A DNA stretch of 64,000 bases, taken from contig NZ_CAIT01000006.1 in the NCBI RefSeq assembly GCF_000296815.2, positions 1,742,777-1,806,776 of the forward strand. Reading direction: 5' to 3'. The DNA is from Fibrisoma limi BUZ 3 (GTDB lineage Bacteria; Bacteroidota; Bacteroidia; Cytophagales; Spirosomataceae). The notes under the pieces were generated by a model, which made no database searches, was not told the origin of the DNA, and saw only the letters and a list, made by a program, of their open reading frames with translations. A program made the position numbers and the translations under genes. Positions 55,001-62,624 of the stretch are shown here, piece after piece; the first letter of the stretch is position 1; every line of letters starts with the position of its first letter.

Positions 55001-55091
55001 TTTCCGCCCGAATCGTCGTAAAATAGGGATCAGGGGTACGTGAATTAACCATATGGGCTGCTATCATCATACCCAGAAACATCGTTTTCAT
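52026..55091 (-). CDS. Two-component propeller sensor histidine kinase (HisKA_3)
   Basis: 1021 residues: N-terminal hydrophobic leader, propeller repeats to about residue 680 (CILQDKRGFIWFGTEDGLNRYDGK, LVDDQRGNLWLATSSS, IDRSGIVWACTNNGVSKYN), Y_Y_Y domain (to about 765), transmembrane helix (WWFCMLSSLIFLIMVYAIY), HisKA_3 with RNEIARDLHDHIGSTLSSI, and a NarX-type HATPase_c (VVQDNGVGYN). Unlike the HTCS at 22101 it lacks receiver and AraC domains and works with the separate LuxR-type regulator downstream. The ligand is probably a periplasmic small molecule. Confidence 0.93.
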   Translation of the reverse strand: MKTMFLGMMIAAHMVNSRTPDPYFTTIRAENGLSNNKVNCILQDKRGFIWFGTEDGLNRYDGKSFTVFRSSPTDTTTLSGNRITDILEDKAGIFWIATADGGLTKYDYRLAQSLQFKRFRHSETVPGSIPENHINKLVDDQRGNLWLATSSSRVVRFNKKTERFDIPVNTGTRGILSLMLDQDGVLWVGREGGGLLKINTRTLAYETDARYKNLYAKLPHASISAIYKSSDQSVWFGSWDKVLYRYDCRKSAKEAFSHTSNPASFPDDEIVSFAEAGNRQLWMASRQSGLIVYDPNRNRFTTYRNDPLKKGTLVDNHVNAVYIDRSGIVWACTNNGVSKYNPLYSPFRRICLPKGPTDITIYDFYKDEQQRLWIGTNEGIFVTSDQGQSFEKRTVVYKGQPLAVTKFFKDVDNTLYVGTDYTLFVYNPVTNTVAPLPNTEADPVMKKLIASRVVSVVRDTLNAHPVLLVSPYGHYLTYYDLVDKVWVSRMDSVRKIIDRYSLKDNLIRKLYKSKAGVMWLATARYGLGNWPQPGKHPVSYFRNSPANAYPISCDDVYDIQEDRKGQLWVSTYGGGVNHFNPRTGKFRHIRESSNLTEGLQIDSRNNVWMICNGHVHKYDNALRTYSCYDLPALKSESGLKGYIYKDSRDTMYAAGINYYVVFNPKTISRITKEPPVYLTDFKIFTDSKPDLLTNKSVELTYQQNYFSIEFSAPEFSGDNLQYAFMMEGLDTKWTDAGKNTVASYSNLKAGQYRFLVRASNWRGSFGSRITELRIRINPPFWQTWWFCMLSSLIFLIMVYAIYKYRIKQVYEKQAIRNEIARDLHDHIGSTLSSISIYSRVASIYQDQQQAQELRQLLTTIGETSNEMITEMADIVWAIKPTDDRMTSIVKRIESYARPLCAAKNIHFDMAVDPRINTLNLGMVVRKNIYLIVKEAINNALKYAHCVRLAVSIRLKNNRLELVVQDNGVGYNLNEVLESSAQSLSGNGLQNMSRRAQEMQAPFLIDSVIGQGTRIKLSINIT

Positions 55092-55235
55092 GTTACGTTC
55101 TGATCGTTAGCAATGAGGTTATTCAATTATGTTTTAGAAAAGCTACGGGGCCTCTATTCTTTTTATCAGTCCGGTTATGGCCTACGGACCTGTTAGCCAT
55201 CATCCGGAGAACCGTTTCTTGCCCCCTGTGCTGCC

Positions 55236-56126
55236 TTATTGAAAGGAGAGCAGGTAAGCATAGACGGATTTAAGCTCTTCGTCGGTAAACTGGGCCGTTA
55301 CGTTCCAGGGCATGTCCTTCTGGTTTAGCTGTTTCCCTTCCGGGGTGCGTCCCGTCCGAAGCGTAGTCATAAATTCCGCTTCCGTCCATTTACCTGGGTT
55401 GCCCGTCGCCGTAATGTCTACCGAAGGTTTTATGCCTGGAATACCCAGATCGCGGCCCTTGAAGTTGTCGCCATGACACCCCTGGCAGTTTACCGCCAGG
55501 TATTTCCCTTTTTCTTTTGATACGCCTGTCTGCTGGGCAAAGGATACCGGAGCATTATGGTCTTTGATCAGTTCAGCCGGAGCCAGATTCGGAAATTTTC
55601 CCACCTGATAGAGAATGCGAAGCATGGGCCCCAACGTGCTTTTAGGTAGCTCCCGATCAACGGGTGGGAGTGTCTGGAGGTAGCCGACCAGGTAAGTCAG
55701 GTCTTTGTTCGTCAGGTGGAAGAACTCGTGCGAGGGCATGATCAGCAGCGTTTTACCCGCTTTGTCTACGCCGTGTTTAATGCCTCTGATCCAATCGTGT
55801 GCAGTTAGCGAACGACCCAGGCCACCTTTTCCGCCCGTTAGGTTCGGCCCGGCAATGAACCCCAGGGCCGGATCGTCAAGAAATACTTTACCCCCTAAAT
55901 CCGGGCCGTGGCAGTCAACACAGCCCCTAGTGTCGAGAATATGTTTTCCAGAAGCCAGACTTGCCGAATCGGTAGGAATCTGCTGATTCGGTATGTTAAC
56001 CTGGTAGACTTTATTAAGCCGCTGTTTGGTTTTATAGTAGATAATCCCGTAAGCCATTAAAAGAATGAAAAGCAGAGCACCCAGTATTCGTAGGGTCCAG
56101 GTGCCTATTTTTTTGAAAATTTCCAT
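55236..56126 (-). CDS. Membrane-anchored di-haem cytochrome c
   Basis: 296 residues with one N-terminal helix (LRILGALLFILLMAYGIIYY) and two haem c sites: CVDCH at 69-73 and CQGCH at 214-218, each in a cytochrome-c-like fold. Resembles the cytochrome subunits of periplasmic dehydrogenases. It could take electrons from a quinoprotein such as the secreted sugar dehydrogenase at 56964-60377, although that protein is predicted to leave the cell surface by type IX secretion. Separate gene between the sensor kinase and a long AT-rich gap. Confidence 0.88.
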   Translation of the reverse strand: MEIFKKIGTWTLRILGALLFILLMAYGIIYYKTKQRLNKVYQVNIPNQQIPTDSASLASGKHILDTRGCVDCHGPDLGGKVFLDDPALGFIAGPNLTGGKGGLGRSLTAHDWIRGIKHGVDKAGKTLLIMPSHEFFHLTNKDLTYLVGYLQTLPPVDRELPKSTLGPMLRILYQVGKFPNLAPAELIKDHNAPVSFAQQTGVSKEKGKYLAVNCQGCHGDNFKGRDLGIPGIKPSVDITATGNPGKWTEAEFMTTLRTGRTPEGKQLNQKDMPWNVTAQFTDEELKSVYAYLLSFQ

Positions 56127-56963
56127 TGATTAAGATGTGTTTAATTAAATGCGAGGGAAATCCTGTAATCGGTGTAGCATTGATCCGTGTATTCGAAAAT
56201 TTTCCATTTACACTGTATTACTAGTAGAGTTCAAAATAACACGTGCGACGTATTATTTTCTTTACTGACTAACCGTAAAACTTTATCAGATAAAAAGAAA
56301 GCCCACTTATCAACAGGAAGCTAATACTGGTGCGGAAAGGGTCAAAAACAAGCAGAATTTTTCAAGCGAATTAAATCAGAAAATAAACCACTGCGCTTCT
56401 CTAACGGCGACCAATCATGCGGATACATACGAACTATTCAGCAAGCTACTTGTTACAAAAAGACTTATTTATAACATGATCCACAATTATATTGTGTAGT
56501 AGTGTCTGGTCGTAATCTAAAGCGTTTTTCATCATTAGTTTTGTTGTCTGGCGCCTGCTTTTTAGTATACACGCCCTGCTTTATACTACTATACACCAAA
56601 AGCATACCACAATGCAAAGAGAGAGTACCACCTAAGGCATATTTGTATAATACCTTTGACTATCAGATATTTACAAATAATATGTATTTTGCTGAAATAC
56701 CGTATAGGATCACATAACCTCCGTTTATTTCGGAGGTTATATCGTTTATCTACGAAAGTTTCGGAGTTTTGATGACTTAAAAACTACAATCGCAAAACAA
56801 GTATTTATTGAAAAATAACTTGACTAGATACATAACGATATTGATAATCCGCGTGCACTTTTCACCCCACGGTTAGTTTAAATTCAAATGTCATTTTCTC
56901 ACAATAATAAATCGCACAGGTCATTTCTCACCTGTGCGATTATCAATACAGAATAACGTACGC
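56127..56963. other. AT-rich intergenic region with two hairpins
   Basis: 837 bp. Hairpin at 56714-56740 (ATAACCTCCG, 7-nt loop, CGGAGGTTAT) and the terminator at 56911-56940. A 71-codon plus-strand frame at 56502-56717 has a hydrophobic segment but no support from context and ends just before the first hairpin; I leave it uncalled. Confidence 0.5.
56911..56940 (-). terminator. Hairpin terminator of the sugar-dehydrogenase gene
   Basis: ATCGCACAGGT, 8-nt loop, ACCTGTGCGAT: perfect 11-bp stem, 23 bp downstream of the minus-strand stop at 56964, with AT-rich flanks. Confidence 0.7.
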
Positions 56964-59900
56964 TTATTGTTTTATAAACCGTTTTCGTATCAGTCGATTG
57001 CCACTGGAAAATTCTATGACATACGTCCCTGTTTGCAGGTTGCTTACATCCAAGTACTGATTAACGGTTTGTACTTTGTATTGGTGGCCTGTACCAAGGT
57101 GAACAATCGTGCAGATACAATCACTTTCGAGCCCTTTAATAGTTACTATTGTCTGGGCTGGATTTGGATATAGAACGAATAATTTTTCGTCCGCAAATTC
57201 AGTTGTTGAGTGATCTGACGCACTACGTGTCCCAGTCGAACTGCTGCCGTACACTTCGAGTTCAAAAATGGAATAGCCATACTGATTATGCCGTTTTGTC
57301 CCGTAAATTCTGACGTATCGCCCGGTTGCGTTTAAGCCCGTGTGCGTATTGACCAACGCCGTATTGTTGGTAATCGATTTAACATCATTCCATTCTCCAA
57401 CCACATTGGCTACCTGAAGCTGATAATCTTTACCTCTCGCATCCTCCCAGGTAATTTTCACTTCACTGAGTGCATAGACCGCTCCTAAATCGACGTAGAT
57501 CCACTGCGGGTCCGAAAACTGGCTGGACCAGCGGGTATTCAGTTTGCCATCTACGGCCGACTGCCCCGGAAACGACCCATTCTCGGTGGACGAAACAACA
57601 GTCGGTTTGTTTAACGCCAGGTTGGTTCGCCCGCCCATTTCCGGCTTGACCGTAATCGTTACTGGAATGGATACGGCGCTCTGCCCGGTTGTTGTCGTGG
57701 CTTTCGCTGTTATGGAGTAAGTCCCCGCTGCTACGTGGCTCCAGGTATATTCGTATGGGCTGGTGGCATCTTCGCCCAGTTTAGTACTACCCTGAAAAAA
57801 CTCTACTCTGCTGATCGTAGACGGCCCGGCCGTAACGCTGGCCTGAACCGTAATGTTGGCATGGGCAGAAAATTCCGTGTTGTTTGTGGGCGCGGTGATG
57901 GCTACCTCCAGACTGGCGGGCTGATCAACGAGGGCGAACGTAAGGTAATTAAGGTTAAAATCAGTCGCATCCATCACCACACGCAGGATTTTCCGGCCCG
58001 TTGACAGTTCGGGCGTCGTGACGGATACCGTTTGCCAGGCCTGAAAACCGCCAGTGACCGGAACCGCTATAGCCCCCGATACAGTTTGGCCATCCAGCTC
58101 GACGTGGAAGCTCTTGGCGCCACCCGGATTAGCTACACGGGCCGCCAGCGTATACCGACCGGCGGTCGTTATATCGACGGTGTATTCGAGCCACTCCCCG
58201 GTTGCTACGTAGCCGATGTTATACCCCCCACTGACATCCGCGCAACCTTCAATGTCCACGTCGTCGTTTTCCCGGTGTTGTTTCCCTGAATTACCCGTCG
58301 TAGCGTCGTGATAGGCAATTTCTTTACCGCCGAAGTCAAAATTTTCCGCTTCGATTTTTCCCGGCAACGCTACGGGCGCTCCCAGGAATGGATTCTGAGC
58401 AGTACTTTTAAATTGGTAGCTGGCTGTGTACGTAGTATTTGCCCCCGGCACCCGCAGCGTCTGGCTGGCCGCACCGCCATGACTCCAGCCCGCAAACTCG
58501 TATAGGCTATCGCCAACTGAATGTTGCAAAGGTGCCTTCAAGTCGATAGTCGCGCCCACAACCAATTCGCGCGAAAACGGCGCAACGTCCTCCCCGGCCA
58601 TGACCAGTCTAACACCCGGAACGGTAGCATTGGCCGTAAGCGTGACCTTGTTCGGGTAAATGTCGACCGAATCCGTACCCGTACGCCCTTTGGAGTCCGT
58701 GACGGTCAGCAGCAGCCGAATCCAGAGATTGGGCGACAACTCTCCGCCGTTGCTGGCCTTGAAGCTGCCCGACTTAATGCCAGGGGCAATGGCCGGTCCC
58801 GGATGCCAGTGTTCGCTGGTTGGATCGTCCTTGTGAAACTGCCGCAATTCCCATCGAAACGCCGAAGCGGGCAGGGTACCATCTTCCGCATCAGTAGCTT
58901 CGGCCGCAAACTGAACCATGTCATCGACATTGTAGGTGAGCGACGACGCCGGTTGCAGAATGCGCGGTACGGGCCGCGCATTGAACGGCAGCACCGTTAG
59001 CTTCGCTTCTGCTGACGTAATGCTCCCGGCCGAGTTGGTAACGACGCACCGGTAGTTAGCGGCATCCGCTGGCTTTACCTGCGAAATCGAGAACGTGGAA
59101 GCCGTTGCTCCGGCTATGGAAACGCCATTTTTCTGCCATTGATACATCAGTGGGTTTACGCCATTGGCCGTTACGGAAAAGGTCACCGCATCGCCCTCGA
59201 CAATACTTTTGCTTTCGGGCTGGTTGGTGATGGCGGGGGCCTGACTGGCGTTGTACTCCAGTCGCCAAAGAGTCCCTTCGTGATACTTTACGTAATAAAT
59301 ATTGCCGTCGATTCCCACACTGGTACCCAGTATTCTATAGAAACTCTCGGCCGAAAATTCGCGGTGACCCGCTCCCGGATTGGTCGCGTCGATGCTTCGC
59401 AACCAGGGTCGGCACCAGTCCGTGAAATAAAACCGGTTTCTGTATTCGGCCGGGTAGTTCGTAGTAGGTGGGTTGAAGAACACCCCCGTCGTAATGGCAC
59501 AGCCCCAACTTTCGCCCGTGTAAGCAAAAACCGGCTGGATGGTATTGGCGTCCTGCTGCGGCCCTGATTTCTGTCCGCTATCCCAGCCGTAATTATATTT
59601 TTTTGCCGGATCGGGACTGGTGACGTCATTGATTTCCTCATACGTGCCACCCACATTGACTACGAAAAGTTTTTGAGAAACCGGATCAAGCGCCATCTTC
59701 CAGGGGTTTCTCATGCCAATAGCCCAAATGCTACGTTTCTGACGGCTCGCCCCAGCTTCGTTGTAGTATGGATTGCCCGGCGCGGGTTGGCCGTCTTCCG
59801 TCAGGCGTAGAATCTTGCCTCGGTATGTATTGAGGTCAATCGCATCGGCGGGGGTGCTACTTTCACCGATGGCTACGTATAATAGATTATCCTTAAACCG

Positions 59901-60377
59901 GAGCGCGCCACCGTTGTGGAGGCCACCCTTGATCGAATCAAACTGCATGACCCTCTCGGAAGAACTCACCTGATTGGTACCGTTGATGGTGATCAGGTCC
60001 AGGTAATGGTATTTCTTGGCGGGATTGGTGTAAAAAATATAACACTTGCCGTTCGTGGCAAACTGGGGATGAAGCGTAATGCCCAAAAGGCCCTGTTCAT
60101 CGTCGGTGGTTGTAGCCACGGTATGTACGGTCGAAACCGTTCCGTTCTGATACACCTTTACGTTCCCCGACCGTTCGGCCATAAAAATCCGGCCGTCCGG
60201 GGCGTGGACCAGTTCAATCACTTCTTTAAGCTTATCTGCTAATTTCCGCTGGGTGAATCCCGCCGGTAGCTGGCCATACGCCATCAGGGGCATCCACAAT
60301 AACAACCACATCCCGAAGCGCATCACCTTTGAAATGTGGGCACGGCTCAATGAGTTGACAGGTAATCGATTTTCCAT
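56964..60377 (-). CDS. Secreted multi-domain PQQ-type sugar dehydrogenase with T9SS tail
   Basis: 1137 residues from ATG 60377 (MENRLPV); a start at 60323 (MRFGMWLLLW) is also possible. Signal segment ends LMAYGQ. Domains: six-bladed glucose/sorbosone dehydrogenase propeller (about 40-400; EVIELVHAPDGRIFMAERSG, GGLHNGGALRF, WAIGMRNPWKMA, YNYGWD), Ig-like domain (410-490), a second beta domain, CBM6-like module (about 680-820; GKIEAENFDFGGKEIAYHDAT, VATGEWLEYTVDI), Ig-like (830-915), F5/8-type-C galactose-binding-like module (about 930-1050; LNTRWSSQFSDPQWIYVDLG) and a type IX secretion C-terminal domain (LFVLYPNPAQTIVTI to the end). Likely a cell-surface or released sugar-oxidising or glycan-binding protein; oxidase activity needs PQQ and is not certain. 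Confidence 0.9.
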   Translation of the reverse strand: MENRLPVNSLSRAHISKVMRFGMWLLLWMPLMAYGQLPAGFTQRKLADKLKEVIELVHAPDGRIFMAERSGNVKVYQNGTVSTVHTVATTTDDEQGLLGITLHPQFATNGKCYIFYTNPAKKYHYLDLITINGTNQVSSSERVMQFDSIKGGLHNGGALRFKDNLLYVAIGESSTPADAIDLNTYRGKILRLTEDGQPAPGNPYYNEAGASRQKRSIWAIGMRNPWKMALDPVSQKLFVVNVGGTYEEINDVTSPDPAKKYNYGWDSGQKSGPQQDANTIQPVFAYTGESWGCAITTGVFFNPPTTNYPAEYRNRFYFTDWCRPWLRSIDATNPGAGHREFSAESFYRILGTSVGIDGNIYYVKYHEGTLWRLEYNASQAPAITNQPESKSIVEGDAVTFSVTANGVNPLMYQWQKNGVSIAGATASTFSISQVKPADAANYRCVVTNSAGSITSAEAKLTVLPFNARPVPRILQPASSLTYNVDDMVQFAAEATDAEDGTLPASAFRWELRQFHKDDPTSEHWHPGPAIAPGIKSGSFKASNGGELSPNLWIRLLLTVTDSKGRTGTDSVDIYPNKVTLTANATVPGVRLVMAGEDVAPFSRELVVGATIDLKAPLQHSVGDSLYEFAGWSHGGAASQTLRVPGANTTYTASYQFKSTAQNPFLGAPVALPGKIEAENFDFGGKEIAYHDATTGNSGKQHRENDDVDIEGCADVSGGYNIGYVATGEWLEYTVDITTAGRYTLAARVANPGGAKSFHVELDGQTVSGAIAVPVTGGFQAWQTVSVTTPELSTGRKILRVVMDATDFNLNYLTFALVDQPASLEVAITAPTNNTEFSAHANITVQASVTAGPSTISRVEFFQGSTKLGEDATSPYEYTWSHVAAGTYSITAKATTTTGQSAVSIPVTITVKPEMGGRTNLALNKPTVVSSTENGSFPGQSAVDGKLNTRWSSQFSDPQWIYVDLGAVYALSEVKITWEDARGKDYQLQVANVVGEWNDVKSITNNTALVNTHTGLNATGRYVRIYGTKRHNQYGYSIFELEVYGSSSTGTRSASDHSTTEFADEKLFVLYPNPAQTIVTIKGLESDCICTIVHLGTGHQYKVQTVNQYLDVSNLQTGTYVIEFSSGNRLIRKRFIKQ

Positions 60378-60452
60378 CTTGTTGATTTTAGTTAGTGCAC
60401 ATAAATCAGCTAAAGTGATGCCGGGAACCGGGGCGTTCTGGCGGATCAACCT

Positions 60453-60517
60453 CCAGGTCAGACCTGGTTACCGGCGTGCGGTCAATAACCGATCTGATCA
60501 GATCGGTTATTGACCGC
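60453..60517. promoter_or_regulatory. Two perfect palindromes upstream of the sugar-dehydrogenase gene
   Basis: CCAGGTC-A-GACCTGG at 60453-60467, and a 40-bp perfect palindrome without loop at 60478-60517 centred on GATCTGATCAGATC. They lie 76-140 bp before the start at 60377. The long one could be a strong hairpin (attenuator or terminator of anything read from upstream) or a double operator. Confidence 0.55.
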
Positions 60518-60612
60518 CGGAAGTGCCGACTAAATTGATTTAATCGACAACCGCGCGTTTCTGTACTATTAAATTTGAACGGTCAAAATTGGGGCAGAAG
60601 ACGCCTGCGGAC

Positions 60613-60632
60613 TATCCCCGATAGTGGGGATA
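60613..60632. promoter_or_regulatory. Perfect inverted repeat TATCCCC-N6-GGGGATA
   Basis: 7-bp half-sites with spacer GATAGT, 236 bp upstream of the sugar-dehydrogenase start. Best-conserved member of the TATCMCC-N6-GGKGATA set. Confidence 0.55.
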
Positions 60633-60996
60633 TACATCCCTGAATTTAGACATCCCTATACCTGGTATTGACCTCCCACCATTAAAAAGAGGTTGTCCAG
60701 AATGGCTTGACTTGGCCAATACACGCAGGACTACTTTGCATACAGTGTTTAGAACACGGCACTGAGGCTGATGCGGACGCTACGTGGGCTTCCCGGCATA
60801 ACTGCCGAGTCCAGAAGCCGACCACGATGCGGCAGCGTTTGGAAGCAAACCTGTATGGGATCGTTAAAAGCCAATCCCATACGACCAGGTATAAAATGGC
60901 CAGGCAGCAGGCGACACGTACAGGAATTGAGCTTGCTTAATATGTAATCCTGTCTATGTCGCCCACTATCTGGCCCTGCCCTGCATTAGTTATCTG
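60633..60996. other. Intergenic, no supported gene
   Basis: 364 bp between the operator region and the end of the NmrA-like gene. A 77-codon plus frame at 60707-60940 shows no domain, signal or neighbour coupling. No terminator recognised after the NmrA-like gene. Confidence 0.45.
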
Positions 60997-61950
60997 TTAG
61001 GCTACATCGGCGGTAACCTTCTTTTGGACACTTAGCCACTCCGTAAACGTTTGCAATTCGGGATTAAGCCGCCGGGAAAGCGCTACGCTCCGGGCTCCTA
61101 CGTATTCCTGATTGAATTCACATTTGAATTGCAGCATGTTGCCAATGTCGGCGGCTCCCGGAAAACCCAACGCCCGAAAAGCCTCATGCGAAAAGGGTGC
61201 GTACGTTACGTGCTCATTGAACGAAGCCGAAAATGCCTCGGCCAGCTGTTCCCCCGTCAGATGCTCGCCAACAATACCCACTTTCTCACCTATATACTCC
61301 TCACCCGCTTTAAAAATGCCGTACGCACATTTACCAATATCCTCGACAGCAATGCTGGGTAGTTTTTTGTCGGCCATAGGCAAGGTAAATACCAGCCGTC
61401 CCGACGCATCGCGCTGTGGTCCTAGGCCGTGCGTGATGAAATTCTCCCAGTAAAAAGAGGTCAATAAGAAGGTGGTGGGTATTTTCATATCAACAAAGAG
61501 CTTGTTAGCCTGCCCTTTGATGTCAAAATGAGGCACTTTGTACTTACCCCCGAGGGTTGGCATACGGGGATCATCCAGTTCCATAAACTCACGGGTGTCT
61601 TCCAGCGTGGAGAACACTACATGTTGCACGTTAGCCTGTTTAGCTGCAGAAGCCATATTTTTTAGTTCCTGCCACTCGCGCTCGGCCGAGAAATGTTCCC
61701 AGTGAAAACTAACTAGAAAGGCTCCGTAAGCGCCGGAAAAGGCGTTGATCAAACTTTCGACATTGTAGACATCGGCCGCCACTATTTCGGCTCCCAGTTG
61801 AGCCAGTTCTTTTGCTTTGTCGCTCTCAGGATTACGGGTGATGGCCCGCACGCTGAACTTCGAGTTGGGATCATTCAGGATAGCCCGTACCAGCCCTCCG
61901 CCCTGGGCACCCGTTGCGCCCAGCACTGCAATTACTCTCTTCGTTGACAT
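60997..61950 (-). CDS. NmrA-like NAD(P)-binding protein
   Basis: 317 residues. Rossmann motif VLGATGAQGGGLVRAIL at the N-terminus, then VRAITRNPESDKAKELAQLGAEIVAAD and VQHVVFSTLEDT, the pattern of NmrA/HSCARG atypical SDRs, which lack the catalytic YxxxK and often act as redox sensors or reductases. The C-terminal half includes YWENFITHGLGP. An inverted repeat (62004-62023) lies 54 bp before the start. Confidence 0.9.
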   Translation of the reverse strand: MSTKRVIAVLGATGAQGGGLVRAILNDPNSKFSVRAITRNPESDKAKELAQLGAEIVAADVYNVESLINAFSGAYGAFLVSFHWEHFSAEREWQELKNMASAAKQANVQHVVFSTLEDTREFMELDDPRMPTLGGKYKVPHFDIKGQANKLFVDMKIPTTFLLTSFYWENFITHGLGPQRDASGRLVFTLPMADKKLPSIAVEDIGKCAYGIFKAGEEYIGEKVGIVGEHLTGEQLAEAFSASFNEHVTYAPFSHEAFRALGFPGAADIGNMLQFKCEFNQEYVGARSVALSRRLNPELQTFTEWLSVQKKVTADVA

Positions 61951-62003
61951 ATTGTATTTATTTATTCTGAAAGGGCAAAATTCGGCAATCAGCGACAGGG
62001 CTC

Positions 62004-62023
62004 TATCCCCTAATCTGGGGTCA
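62004..62023. promoter_or_regulatory. Inverted repeat TATCCCC-N6-GGGGTCA
   Basis: Half-sites at 62004-62010 and 62017-62023, spacer TAATCT; five of seven positions symmetric. 54 bp upstream of the NmrA-like gene. Confidence 0.45.
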
Positions 62024-62105
62024 GACTCTGACCGAAAATAGGCATTAACGTTTTTTTGCGATTGTGCTCAGCTTGCCCGGCGTGTTCTTTATTCACTATG
62101 TGGCG

Positions 62106-62125
62106 TATCACCCATTTTAGTGATT
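62106..62125. promoter_or_regulatory. Inverted repeat TATCACC-N6-AGTGATT, plus a nearby GGGGATA half-site
   Basis: Half-sites at 62106-62112 and 62119-62125. A further perfect half GGGGATA lies at 62141-62147. All are upstream of the small exported-protein gene at 62251, in the region divergent from the NmrA-like gene. Confidence 0.4.
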
Positions 62126-62250
62126 AAGGGTGCTGAATCTGGGGATAATTTGAACGGGCTACCATCACCACCTTTGCACCTGTCCAGCAGTTGCCGTACT
62201 AGGCTGGCTGGAGCATTGTCTTATTCCTCAAAACCAATCGTCCAACTTTC

Positions 62251-62601
62251 ATGAAGACCTTATTGTGGCCTCTCCTGCTCTTAGGTACATTACAGACTCC
62301 AGAATCTTTAATCAATCGCCCTCCAACGTTAAAGATCCAGGGCAACGATCTGGCGATAGCGGCCGACCTGGCTGCGCAACTCAGCGTTCCGCCCACATTG
62401 GCTGCCAGCGGCAAACCCGCCCTGCTGGTCATCGCGTTCCGGGTTGCGCCAAATCATCAGCTTACCGATCTGAAAATATTCACAGACAACCCTACTCTGA
62501 ATCATGAGCTTGAGCAACAATTACGTAATGTGAGAATTTCCGAAGCGCCTGACAATCAAAGCAACATTTATCAGATGCGGCTCCGGTTCACTGACCTCTG
62601 A
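62251..62601 (+). CDS. Small exported protein, unknown function
   Basis: 116 residues. MKTLLWPLLLLGTLQT is a short signal peptide. The mature part has AALSVPPTLAASGKP-like low-complexity sequence, then LLVIAFRVAPNHQLTDLKIFTDNPTLNHELEQQL, which resembles the fold of TonB-C/energy-transducer-like domains in small Bacteroidota proteins (weak similarity by eye). Convergent with the flavoprotein gene, 23 bp between stops. Confidence 0.65.
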   Translation: MKTLLWPLLLLGTLQTPESLINRPPTLKIQGNDLAIAADLAAQLSVPPTLAASGKPALLVIAFRVAPNHQLTDLKIFTDNPTLNHELEQQLRNVRISEAPDNQSNIYQMRLRFTDL

Positions 62602-62624
62602 GAAAACAGGTCCACGTAAAATAC

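Noticed and set aside
56502-56717. 71-codon plus frame with a hydrophobic segment
   Set aside because: AT-rich intergenic DNA gives such frames by chance; no lipobox, promoter or conserved neighbour supports it.
60707-60940. 77-codon plus frame between the palindromes and the NmrA-like gene
   Set aside because: No domain, no good start, and arginine/threonine-rich composition typical of random frames.
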